From positions 1,736,001-1,800,000 of the forward strand of contig NZ_JAFMZQ010000001.1 in the NCBI RefSeq assembly GCF_024436415.1: DNA of 64,000 bases, read 5' to 3'. Shown piece after piece: positions 26,952-34,810 of this stretch. Below the pieces are notes generated by a model. It was not told the DNA's origin and did no database searches. It saw only the letters and a program-made list of their open reading frames with translations. The position numbers and the translations under genes were made by a program. This stretch comes from Pedobacter deserti. GTDB taxonomy: Bacteria; Bacteroidota; Bacteroidia; Sphingobacteriales; Sphingobacteriaceae. Position 1 is the stretch's first letter. The number at the start of each line of letters is the position of its first letter.

Positions 26952-27344
26952 GTGGAATTTAACCAGACTTTCTTCTTCAAGTTCTTCAAGTTCGGAATCG
27001 TAGGGTTTTCTGGGCTGATCGTGGATTTTGGGGTGACTTACCTGCTTAAAGAAAAACTCCGGGTCCAGAAGTATGTTTCCTCTTCCTTTGGGTTTTTGGT
27101 GGCCACAGGCACCAATTACCTGCTGAACCGATCCTGGACTTTTCATAATCAGGACCCGGCGTACATTGCCCAGTTTGGAAAGTTTTTCCTGATTTCGCTG
27201 GTCGGACTGGCACTCGGGAATATCCTGATCTACCTGCTTCACGATCGTCTGAAATGGAACTTTTATATGGCTAAGGGCTGTGCGGTTGTTGCAGTTTCCT
27301 TCTGGAACTTCTTTGCGAACTATTTATATACATTTACCGGATGA
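26952..27344 (+). CDS. GtrA family membrane protein
   Basis: The 130-residue protein has four TM helices (FFKFFKFGIVGFSGLIVDFGVTYLL, VSSSFGFLVATGTNYLLNRSWTF, FGKFFLISLVGLALGNILIYLL, MAKGCAVVAVSFWNFFANYLYTF). The pattern FxxVGxxG plus NYxxNRxWTF is the GtrA signature. GtrA-type proteins help move or use polyprenyl-phosphate-linked sugars at the inner membrane. The following GT39 gene overlaps by 4 bp, so the pair likely modifies a cell-surface glycolipid. The start is GTG (VEFNQTFFF); no ATG is available upstream within the gap. Confidence 0.88.
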   Translation: MEFNQTFFFKFFKFGIVGFSGLIVDFGVTYLLKEKLRVQKYVSSSFGFLVATGTNYLLNRSWTFHNQDPAYIAQFGKFFLISLVGLALGNILIYLLHDRLKWNFYMAKGCAVVAVSFWNFFANYLYTFTG

Positions 27345-29032
27345 TCAGGACTAACCGGCTGCTGTTTGCTTTTCTGGCGATATGGACTATTGTTAACCTG
27401 CTGCAGGCGGCCTTTGTGGAGCTGCACGCAGATGAGGCCTATTATTGGATGTATTCCAGGTTTATGGACTGGGGTTATTTTGACCATCCGCCGATGGTGG
27501 CCGTGTTTATTAAAGCAGGTGATGCGCTGATACATTCGGAGCTGGGATTACGATTACTCACGGTGATCAGCAGCACATTCTCTGTATACCTGCTTTGGCT
27601 GATCCTGAAGCAGTATGGCAGCAATGCAAGGCTGTTTGTATGTCTTTTTGCCTCTGTGGTGCTGTTCCATGTCTATGGCTTTATCACGACGCCAGATTCA
27701 CCGCTTTTCTTTTTTACCATCCTGTTCTTCTACGTGTACCAGCGCTATCTTAAGCGCGACAGCTGGATGCTGGCCGTGGTTCTGGCAGTTATTGTGGCCG
27801 CGATGCTTTACAGCAAATATCATGGGATCCTGGTCTTGTTTTTCACCATTCTGGCCAATTACCGGATATTACGGAGACCTTCGTTCTGGGGAATCGTGCT
27901 GGTGGCCCTGCTTTGTTACCTACCCCATATTCTTTGGCAGGTGCAGCATGGTTACCCGTCCTATTATTATCATTTCATCGACCGTTCAGCGGATGTGTAT
28001 CGTTTCAGTTTCACGTCTGAGTATCTTCTTGCGCAGCTTGCACTGGCCGGTCCGCTGGTGGGCTGGTTTATCTACGCCGCGGCGGTGCGACTGAAAAGTA
28101 CGGATGACTTTACCAGGGCGCTGCAGTTTAATTGCTATGGCTTGTTTCTGTTCTTCTTGGTCAGCACCCTGAAAGGCCGGGTTGAGGCGCACTGGACACT
28201 TCCTGCTTTACTCTGCCTGTTTATGCTGGCCTACATACAGCTGGCGGGGCGACAGCTTCCGGCCTGGTTTGAAAAGCTGGCCATAGCGAATATTGTGCTG
28301 ATCGGATTGGTGAGGCTTGCGCTGATCGTCCCGGTAGAGGGTTTTATGAAGTTTAAGCCCCTGGCATATTATTTTGGAAATGCTAGCTGGGCTAAGGAAG
28401 TTCAGGCTCATGCGGGTACAAGCCCCGTGATATTCTTTGACTCTTTTCAGATACCTTCCTGGTATAATTATTATAACCGCAGTACGAATGCCACAGCTTA
28501 TAACTCACGGAACTACCGTAAGAATCAGTACGATCTGTGGCCGATGGAGGAAAACCTTCAGGGCCGGTCGGCCTACGTGGTAACACCATACAGCAGGGGC
28601 GAAAGCGCTGAGGATACCATTCAGACAAGCAAGGGGGTGTTTTATGGTTCGGTGGTCGACACTATCCGGTCTTATCAGAAGCTAGCCATTCAATGTGATA
28701 GTTTGCCGGGCGATTGGAAGGCGGGTGCCGATAAGGTGGTCGAACTGAGCGTCACAAATCCTTATCCATACGCTGTTTCATTAAGCAACGATGGGCAGAA
28801 GTGGAATAGTTACCTGGAATATGGTTTTAAAAAAGATGGAGTGATGGGCGATTTCAAACCGGTATTTGGACATATCGATGGACTTGACATGGCTTCGGGA
28901 GCATCCGAAAGGCTGGTGGTTATCCTTAAAGGACCGGCGAGCCCGGGTAAATATAAGCTCGTACTTTCGTTGCGGACGGAGCCTTTTAACGGACCAAGGA
29001 ACAGCAGTATGATTCCGGTGGACATCCGATAG
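27341..29032 (+). CDS. GT39/ArnT-like membrane glycosyltransferase
   Basis: The 563-residue integral membrane protein has a GT-C fold: an N-terminal HADEAYYWMYSRFMDWGYFDHPPM (the DE catalytic/metal loop of ArnT/PMT enzymes, followed by DHPP), about 10-12 TM helices to residue ~350, then a soluble extracytoplasmic domain (EVQAHAGTSPVIFFDSFQIPSWY). Such enzymes use polyprenyl-phosphate sugars to glycosylate lipid A, other lipids or proteins outside the inner membrane. The acceptor is unknown. It is translationally coupled to the GtrA gene (ATGA overlap). Confidence 0.88.
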   Translation: MIRTNRLLFAFLAIWTIVNLLQAAFVELHADEAYYWMYSRFMDWGYFDHPPMVAVFIKAGDALIHSELGLRLLTVISSTFSVYLLWLILKQYGSNARLFVCLFASVVLFHVYGFITTPDSPLFFFTILFFYVYQRYLKRDSWMLAVVLAVIVAAMLYSKYHGILVLFFTILANYRILRRPSFWGIVLVALLCYLPHILWQVQHGYPSYYYHFIDRSADVYRFSFTSEYLLAQLALAGPLVGWFIYAAAVRLKSTDDFTRALQFNCYGLFLFFLVSTLKGRVEAHWTLPALLCLFMLAYIQLAGRQLPAWFEKLAIANIVLIGLVRLALIVPVEGFMKFKPLAYYFGNASWAKEVQAHAGTSPVIFFDSFQIPSWYNYYNRSTNATAYNSRNYRKNQYDLWPMEENLQGRSAYVVTPYSRGESAEDTIQTSKGVFYGSVVDTIRSYQKLAIQCDSLPGDWKAGADKVVELSVTNPYPYAVSLSNDGQKWNSYLEYGFKKDGVMGDFKPVFGHIDGLDMASGASERLVVILKGPASPGKYKLVLSLRTEPFNGPRNSSMIPVDIR

Positions 29033-29076
29033 ACTCGCTTTTTTAACAAATTTTAACATTCGTGAACCGGATTCGG

Positions 29077-29108
29077 TTTGCGAAAAAAAAGCACATTTTC
29101 TAATTTTC
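29077..29108 (+). promoter_or_regulatory. Promoter of the moxR-bat operon
   Basis: The -33 element TTTG (29077-29080) and the -7 element TAATTTTC (29101-29108, one mismatch at the final G) are separated by exactly 20 nt. The predicted start is near 29113, about 19 nt before ATG 29132. An AACCG/CGGTT inverted repeat (29065-29078) overlaps the -33 side. Confidence 0.6.
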
Positions 29109-29131
29109 GCCACCAAAATTAAAGGCACAAC

Positions 29132-30163
29132 ATGGAAGAAGTTATCAATACAACACCAGCGGATCAGACATACGGAACGGACATCCGCATGCTTAATGAG
29201 ATGATCCGCAAGGAAAGCGAATTCATTGATCTGCTCTTAATGGAAATGGACAAGGTAATTGTTGGCCAGCGCTATATGGTGGAACGCTTGCTGATCGGCC
29301 TGCTGGCCAACGGGCATATCTTGCTGGAAGGCGTACCCGGTTTAGCTAAGACACTGGCCATCAACACGCTGGCTAAGACTATAGACGCCGGGTTCAGCCG
29401 GGTGCAATTTACGCCCGACCTGCTCCCTGCAGACGTGCTGGGTACGATGATCTATAATCAGAAGAAGGAGGAGTTCATTGTGCGCAAAGGACCGCTGTTC
29501 TCGAATTTCGTGCTGGCAGATGAGATCAACCGCGCGCCTGCCAAGGTGCAGAGTGCATTGCTGGAGGCTATGCAGGAGAGACAGGTAACCATCGGCGATG
29601 AGACATACCGCCTGCCCGAGCCTTTCCTGGTGCTGGCTACGCAAAACCCGGTGGAGCAGGAGGGAACTTATCCGCTTCCAGAGGCGCAGGTAGACCGCTT
29701 TATGCTCAAGGTGGTGATCGACTACCCGAAAAAGGAGGATGAAAAGCGCATTATGCGTGCCAATATAGCGCCTCAGGGTATGCCGGTGCCCAATAAGGTG
29801 GTACATCCGGATGAAATCCTGCGTGCAAGAAAAGTCGTGAAGGATGTGTATATGGACGAGAAGATTGAACAATACATCATAGATATTGTGTTCGCTACAC
29901 GTTTCCCTGAGCAATATAAACTTACGGAATATAAAAACCTGATCAGCTTTGGTGCATCGCCACGCGCTTCGATCAATCTGGCCATGGCCGCCAAAGCTTA
30001 TGCTTTTATTAAAAGGCGTGGATATGTGATCCCGGAAGACGTACGTGCAGTGTGTCATGACGTGTTACGCCACCGTATCGGGCTGACCTACGAGGCGGAG
30101 GCCGAGGATATGACGACAGAGAAGATCATCACCGGAATACTGAATGCGATAGAAGTTCCATAA
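29132..30163 (+). CDS. MoxR family AAA+ ATPase of the Bat operon
   Basis: The 343-residue AAA+ chaperone-type ATPase has Walker A GVPGLAKTLAIN, Walker B VLADEINRAPAKVQ, sensor-1 LVLATQNPVEQEGTYPLPEAQVDRF, and a C-terminal lid with SFGASPRASINLAMAAKAYAF. MoxR proteins act with VWA-domain proteins to mature or assemble complexes. Here the next genes encode a DUF58 and two VWA (BatA/BatB) proteins, the standard aerotolerance/stress operon of Bacteroidota. It is the first gene of an eight-gene operon with gaps of at most a few bases. Confidence 0.95.
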   Translation: MEEVINTTPADQTYGTDIRMLNEMIRKESEFIDLLLMEMDKVIVGQRYMVERLLIGLLANGHILLEGVPGLAKTLAINTLAKTIDAGFSRVQFTPDLLPADVLGTMIYNQKKEEFIVRKGPLFSNFVLADEINRAPAKVQSALLEAMQERQVTIGDETYRLPEPFLVLATQNPVEQEGTYPLPEAQVDRFMLKVVIDYPKKEDEKRIMRANIAPQGMPVPNKVVHPDEILRARKVVKDVYMDEKIEQYIIDIVFATRFPEQYKLTEYKNLISFGASPRASINLAMAAKAYAFIKRRGYVIPEDVRAVCHDVLRHRIGLTYEAEAEDMTTEKIITGILNAIEVP

Positions 30164-30165
30164 GC

Positions 30166-31041
30166 ATGGATACCAAAGAGCTTTTAAAGAAGGTCAGGAA
30201 AATAGAGATAAAAACACGCGGACTAAGCAACCAGATCTTTTCTGGTGAATACCATTCCGCGTTTAAAGGTCGCGGTATGGCCTTCAACGAAGTGAGGGAA
30301 TACCAGAGCGGCGACGAGATCAGGACGATAGACTGGAACGTGACCGCACGTTTTAACCATCCGTACGTTAAGGTGTTTAACGAAGAGCGGGAAATGACCG
30401 TGATGCTGCTGGTGGACGTGAGCGGTTCTAAGAACTTCGGGACCCAGAACCAGCAGAAGCAGGAGCTGGCTACAGAGCTTTGTGCGGTGCTGGCGTTTTC
30501 CGCCATCCAGAATAATGATAAGGTGGGCGTGCTGTTTTTCAGCGACCGTGTCGAGAAGTTTATTCCGCCTAAAAAAGGCCGTACGCATATTCTGATGATC
30601 ATTCGCGAGCTGATCAATTTTAAGCCGGAGGCGAAGGGGACGGACCTGGCTATGGCCCTGAGGTATTTTACGGGGGCGATCAAGAAACGCAGTACTGCGT
30701 TCCTTATCTCTGATTTTATGAGTGCTTCTTTTGAGAATGAACTTAAGATCGCCAATAAGAAACACGATCTGGTAGCGTTGAGGTTGTTCGACCTCCATGA
30801 GGAGAATTTTCCGGACCTGGGACTGATTCCGATGCAGGATGAGGAGACGGGTGAGGTAGCCTGGGTGAATACCTCTGATAAAAAAGTGAGACAAGCCTTT
30901 AAGGCGGCAGCGCTGGAACGTAATGGTCGCCTGGAAAATGTTTTTAAGCGTTCGGGGGTTGATTTTGCCAGGATCGGCACACATGAGTCGTATGTGAAGC
31001 CGCTGATGGCGTTGTTTAAAAAACGGGGGGCTAAGAGGTAG
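30166..31041 (+). CDS. DUF58 (VWA-like) protein of the Bat operon
   Basis: The 291-residue cytoplasmic protein has the DUF58 core MAFNEVREYQSGDEIRTIDWNVTAR, followed by a VWA-like metal site VMLLVDVSGSKNFG (DxSxS). DUF58 proteins are the usual partners of MoxR ATPases. No membrane segment is present. It starts 2 bp after the moxR stop. A binding role between the ATPase and the membrane VWA proteins is inferred from the conserved gene order. Confidence 0.93.
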   Translation: MDTKELLKKVRKIEIKTRGLSNQIFSGEYHSAFKGRGMAFNEVREYQSGDEIRTIDWNVTARFNHPYVKVFNEEREMTVMLLVDVSGSKNFGTQNQQKQELATELCAVLAFSAIQNNDKVGVLFFSDRVEKFIPPKKGRTHILMIIRELINFKPEAKGTDLAMALRYFTGAIKKRSTAFLISDFMSASFENELKIANKKHDLVALRLFDLHEENFPDLGLIPMQDEETGEVAWVNTSDKKVRQAFKAAALERNGRLENVFKRSGVDFARIGTHESYVKPLMALFKKRGAKR

Positions 31042-31042
31042 T

Positions 31043-32011
31043 ATGAAGAGATTTATCCGATTGACTTTAAGCATAGTTTGCTGTGTGTTGGGCCTCGCCG
31101 CCAGTGCCCAGGATGTGAGGGTGGCCGCTGTGCTGGATACCGGGGTAATTGCCTTGGGCGACCAGACGGTGCTGCGCCTGAGCGCCGAGGTAGTGCGGGG
31201 AAAAAGGGTGTCGCTTCCGGCGCTGACCGATACCATAAGCAGTAAGATCCTGATTGCGGCTGCTGGCAAAGCAGATACCAGTGATCTAAAGAATGGCCAG
31301 GATCTTATCCGCATAGAACAGGCCTATACCATCACCTCATTTGAGCCGGGTCTGCATCAGGTGCCGGGCTTTACTTTTGAGGCAGATGGTAAAACGTACA
31401 CGACCGACCCGCTTCCATTGCAGGTGACGTCGGTGCAGGTAGATACAACCAAGGCGATATTTGATATCAAGCAGCCGCTGGGGGTATCATACACGTTTCT
31501 CGACTGGTTGTCGGACAACAAGGTTTTAGTTGGTGCCGGATTGCTGCTTGTTCTGCTGCTGGGCTTGCTATGGTATTATTTCAGGCGACGCAAACCGGCA
31601 GAGAAGCCTGTGCCGCAGGAACCCGTACTCGCAGCTCATGTAGAGGCTCTTCAAAAACTCGATGAACTGAATGCGAAGAAGTTATGGCAGCAGGGGCAGG
31701 TAAAAGCCTATTACAGCGATCTGACGGAAATATTGAAAATATACCTGGAAAGACGGTTCCGGATTTCTGCACAGGAGCATACCACAGATGAAATCCTGAA
31801 TGCGCTGAAGGGACTTGAAAAAGTTGATGGTGGTCTTTCGGCTGCCGATCGTGCAGCGCTCGGACAGATCCTTTCAGAGGCCGACCTGGTGAAGTTTGCC
31901 AAGGCTGTCCCGGCACCGGGAGAGAACGACCTGCGTTTGGCTGAGGCCATCGCCTTTGTACGTGCTACCGGATCGGAAGCCGCAGATAAAACAGGAGGAA
32001 AGGTGCAATGA
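31043..32011 (+). CDS. Membrane protein of the Bat operon with short BatD-like exported domain
   Basis: The 322-residue protein has a signal peptide (MKRFIRLTLSIVCCVLGLAASAQ), an exported beta domain (to ~150, VSLPALTDTISSKILIAAAGK), one TM (about 163-182, VLVGAGLLLVLLLGLLWYYF), and a cytoplasmic helical tail with KLWQQGQVKAYYSDLTEILKIYLERRF, resembling DUF4381-type proteins and the tail of BatD. Its stop overlaps the batA start by 4 bp. It probably forms part of the membrane complex with BatA, BatB and BatD. I know of no standard gene name. Confidence 0.82.
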   Translation: MKRFIRLTLSIVCCVLGLAASAQDVRVAAVLDTGVIALGDQTVLRLSAEVVRGKRVSLPALTDTISSKILIAAAGKADTSDLKNGQDLIRIEQAYTITSFEPGLHQVPGFTFEADGKTYTTDPLPLQVTSVQVDTTKAIFDIKQPLGVSYTFLDWLSDNKVLVGAGLLLVLLLGLLWYYFRRRKPAEKPVPQEPVLAAHVEALQKLDELNAKKLWQQGQVKAYYSDLTEILKIYLERRFRISAQEHTTDEILNALKGLEKVDGGLSAADRAALGQILSEADLVKFAKAVPAPGENDLRLAEAIAFVRATGSEAADKTGGKVQ

Positions 32012-33012
32012 GTTGGTTTGAAGGTATTGAGTTTGCCGACCCGGTCATGTTCTGGCTGTTGCTGCTCGTCCCGCTGATGATCGGCTGGTATATATGGAAA
32101 AACCGGCAGTTGCAAGGTACCCTGCGTATGTCGGCCCTCTCAGGTTTTGCTAAGGCCGGGCAGGGTTCGTACCGGTACCTGAGGCATTATGGCATTGTGC
32201 TGCGGGCGCTGGCTGTGGCCGCTATGGTGGTGGCGTTGGCCAGACCGCAGTCGCCCATGAGCTGGCAGGACTCCGTAACGGAAGGTATTGATATTGTCAT
32301 TGCTACAGATATTTCGGGGAGTATGCTGTCGGAAGACCTGAAGCCTAATCGCCTTGAGGCTGGTAAGCAGATCGCGATTGACTTTATAAAGGACCGGCCC
32401 AGCGACCGTATCGGTCTGGTGGTGTTCAGCGGAGAGAGTTTTACGCAGTGTCCGCTGACGATAGACCACGAGGTACTGGTGAATCTGTTTCAGGATGTCA
32501 GCAACGGGATGATCGAAGATGGGACCGCGATCGGTATGGGACTCGCTACGGCGGTCAACCGCTTGAAAGAGAGTGAGGCAAAGAGCAAGGTGGTTATATT
32601 GCTGACAGATGGTTCTAATACGACCGGATCTATACCACCGCTGATGGCTGCGGAGATTGCTAAAAAAATGGGTGTGCGTGTGTATACGGTTGGCGTGGGA
32701 ACAAGGGGCTACGCGCCATATCCTTTTAAAACGGCTTTCGGTACCCAGTACCAGCGTATTCCGGTGACCATTGATGAGCCTACCATGAAAAAGATTGCGA
32801 GTACAACTGGTGGGCAGTATTTCAGGGCAACAAACAATGAAGCGCTGAAGGCGATCTATGCGCAGATCGATAAGCTGGAGCGTGCCAAGATCGCGGTGAC
32901 GCAGTATCACCAGAAGACCGAGCGTTTTTTGCCCTGGGCGTTGATTGCTGCGGTGCTGCTGCTGGCTGAGTTTTTATTAAGGAATACAATTTTTAAGGGG
33001 GCGTTGACTTAA
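32008..33012 (+). CDS. batA: BatA, membrane VWA-domain protein
   Basis: The 334-residue protein has TM segments near residues 10-28 and 60-78 and at the C-terminus (ALIAAVLLLAEFLL). The VWA domain between them carries the metal site DIVIATDISGSMLSEDL (DxSxS) plus the conserved Thr region (EDGTAIGMGLATAVNRL) and the Asp in VILLTDGSNTTG. The VWA domain faces outside the inner membrane in Bat models. Together with BatB it is tied to oxidative and envelope stress tolerance in Bacteroides. Overlap and near-zero spacing place it firmly in the operon. Confidence 0.93.
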   Translation: MSWFEGIEFADPVMFWLLLLVPLMIGWYIWKNRQLQGTLRMSALSGFAKAGQGSYRYLRHYGIVLRALAVAAMVVALARPQSPMSWQDSVTEGIDIVIATDISGSMLSEDLKPNRLEAGKQIAIDFIKDRPSDRIGLVVFSGESFTQCPLTIDHEVLVNLFQDVSNGMIEDGTAIGMGLATAVNRLKESEAKSKVVILLTDGSNTTGSIPPLMAAEIAKKMGVRVYTVGVGTRGYAPYPFKTAFGTQYQRIPVTIDEPTMKKIASTTGGQYFRATNNEALKAIYAQIDKLERAKIAVTQYHQKTERFLPWALIAAVLLLAEFLLRNTIFKGALT

Positions 33013-33015
33013 GCA

Positions 33016-34044
33016 ATGGTACGTTTTGAACATATCGCATTTTTATGGGGTTTGGCAGCTGTGCCGGTACTCATTCTGATCTTCCTGTTCATGATGCGCT
33101 GGAAAAGGAAGGCGCTCGACAAACTGGGCAATCGGGATACGGTACGGAAGGTGATTCCGGAGGTGTCGTTCAGCAGGCCGGTGATCAAATTCGTGTTCTT
33201 TATCGCGGCTTTTACCGCGCTGGTAGTGGCGCTCGCAAATCCGCAGATGGGTACGAAGATGGAAGAGGGCAAACGCAACGGGGCTGACGTGATGATCCTG
33301 CTGGATGTATCTAACAGTATGCTGGCGGGCGACTTATCGCCTAGTCGCCTGGAAAGCGCTAAAAGGGCGATCGCACAGATGATCGATAACCTGCAGAACG
33401 ACCGGGTCGGTATTATTGTGTTCGCCGGGCAGGCCTATGTTCAGTTGCCCATCACCACGGATCATTCGGCAGCCAAATTGTTTTTGAACAACATCAGTAC
33501 AGATATGGTGCCTACCCAGGGTACGGCCATAGGAACGGCCATAGATATGGCGATGAAATCTTTCAATTTTGTGAGTGGAACGGCTAAGGCGATGATTGTG
33601 ATGACGGACGGGGAAAATCATGAGGATGACGCCATGGCTGCTGCGGAGCGGGCAAGAAGCAAAGATGTGACTGTTCATGTGGTTGGCCTGGGGACGCCTG
33701 AGGGTTCGCCTATACCGGTATACCGCGACGGCAACCCGGTGGGCTTCCGGAAAGATGAGCAGGGACAGACGGTGATGACGAAGCTTAATGAAGAGATGTG
33801 CAGGGATATTGCCGTGGCCGGCAACGGCGTTTATGTGCGGGCGTCTAACGCGAACAGTGGTCTGCCCCTGATCATGGAACAGGTAAATAAGATGGAGAAG
33901 AAGAGTTACGATACTAAAGTGTTTCGCGATTATGAGGACCGCTTCCAGATCTTTCTGCTGGCGGCGCTCGTCTTGCTTATGGCGGAGTTTTTCATCTCAC
34001 TGCGCAAGAATTTGAAACTGGCTGGATGGAGTTTATTTGAATAA
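33016..34044 (+). CDS. batB: BatB, membrane VWA-domain protein
   Basis: The 342-residue paralogue of BatA has N-terminal TMs (HIAFLWGLAAVPVLILIFLFMM and FVFFIAAFTALVVALA), a VWA domain with MILLDVSNSMLAGDLSPSRLE (DxSxS), TQGTAIGTAIDMAM and IVMTDGENHEDD, and a final TM (IFLLAALVLLMAEFFISL). BatA and BatB are presumed to form a hetero-complex. It starts 3 bp after batA and shares one base with the batC start. Confidence 0.93.
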   Translation: MVRFEHIAFLWGLAAVPVLILIFLFMMRWKRKALDKLGNRDTVRKVIPEVSFSRPVIKFVFFIAAFTALVVALANPQMGTKMEEGKRNGADVMILLDVSNSMLAGDLSPSRLESAKRAIAQMIDNLQNDRVGIIVFAGQAYVQLPITTDHSAAKLFLNNISTDMVPTQGTAIGTAIDMAMKSFNFVSGTAKAMIVMTDGENHEDDAMAAAERARSKDVTVHVVGLGTPEGSPIPVYRDGNPVGFRKDEQGQTVMTKLNEEMCRDIAVAGNGVYVRASNANSGLPLIMEQVNKMEKKSYDTKVFRDYEDRFQIFLLAALVLLMAEFFISLRKNLKLAGWSLFE

Positions 34045-34808
34045 TGATGGTGATGAGAACAGTGATATTGGTACTTGGATTATGGGCTTACGGAACGTCT
34101 GCTTTTGCGCAGCAGGAGAAGAAATATATCCGTGAGGGCAACAAGCTTTACGAGCAGAAGCGCTATGATGAGGCTGAGGCGCAGTACCGGACTTCGGTGG
34201 AGCGCTCAAAGGGTTCGACGGCGGGCAATTTCAATTTAGGCAATGCGCTGTACAAACAGAAAAAACTGGATGATGCGGCTCAGAAGTTCAGCGAGCTTGC
34301 GGGTTCAACGGACGACAAGGCCTTGCGTGCAAAGGCCTATCATAACCTGGGTAATGCTCTGCTGGAATCGAACAAGCTTGAGGAAAGTATAGCGGCTTAT
34401 AAGAAGGCCCTGCTCAGCAACCCGAAAGATGACGAAACCCGGTACAACCTTGCGTATGCCATGGAAAAGCTGAAGCAGCAGCAACAGAACAAGGATAAGA
34501 ACAAAGACAAGGACAAAAATAAGGATAAGGACAAGAAGGACCAGAACAAGGATCAGCAGGACAAGGATAAGAAGGACAAAGACGGCAAGGATAACAAAGA
34601 CCAGGATAAGAATCAGGACAAGGACAAGCAAGATAAAAAGGATAAGCAGGATCAGCCAGAGGGCGGGCAGCCTAAACCTGATCAGTTGTCGAAAGAAGAT
34701 GCGGAGCGGATGCTGGAGGCTCTGAAGAACGAAGAGAAAAATACCCAGGACAAGCTGAAGAAAAAGAAAGCTCAGCCAGTGAAGGGGCGCATTACAAAAG
34801 ATTGGTAG
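34044..34808 (+). CDS. batC: BatC, TPR protein with a Lys/Asp-rich repetitive tail
   Basis: The 254-residue exported protein has a signal peptide (MRTVILVLGLWAYGTSAFAQQ), three TPR-like units (about 28-145, NLGNALYKQKKLDDAAQKFS, HNLGNALLESNKLEESIAAY), then about 60 residues made almost wholly of K, D, N and Q in a KDKNKD-type pattern (about 150-210), followed by a helical end (DQLSKEDAERMLEALKNEEK). The low-complexity linker is presumably disordered and zwitterionic. TPRs suggest scaffolding of the Bat complex in the periplasm. The stop overlaps the batD region. The repetitive DNA (AAGGATAAG/GACAAG) could expand or shrink by slippage. Confidence 0.9.
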   Translation: MMVMRTVILVLGLWAYGTSAFAQQEKKYIREGNKLYEQKRYDEAEAQYRTSVERSKGSTAGNFNLGNALYKQKKLDDAAQKFSELAGSTDDKALRAKAYHNLGNALLESNKLEESIAAYKKALLSNPKDDETRYNLAYAMEKLKQQQQNKDKNKDKDKNKDKDKKDQNKDQQDKDKKDKDGKDNKDQDKNQDKDKQDKKDKQDQPEGGQPKPDQLSKEDAERMLEALKNEEKNTQDKLKKKKAQPVKGRITKDW

Positions 34809-34810
34809 AC

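Noticed and set aside
30223..31314. Long - strand open frame of 363 codons
   Set aside because: It lies antisense over the DUF58 gene and the next gene, both supported by motifs. The composition is arbitrary and no domain is recognisable.
34305..34631. Antisense frame of 108 codons encoding an almost purely hydrophobic Leu/Val/Ile protein
   Set aside because: It is the mirror of the Lys/Asp-rich repeat of batC (AAG/GAC read as CTT/GTC). It has no promoter or homology and sits inside a well-supported gene.
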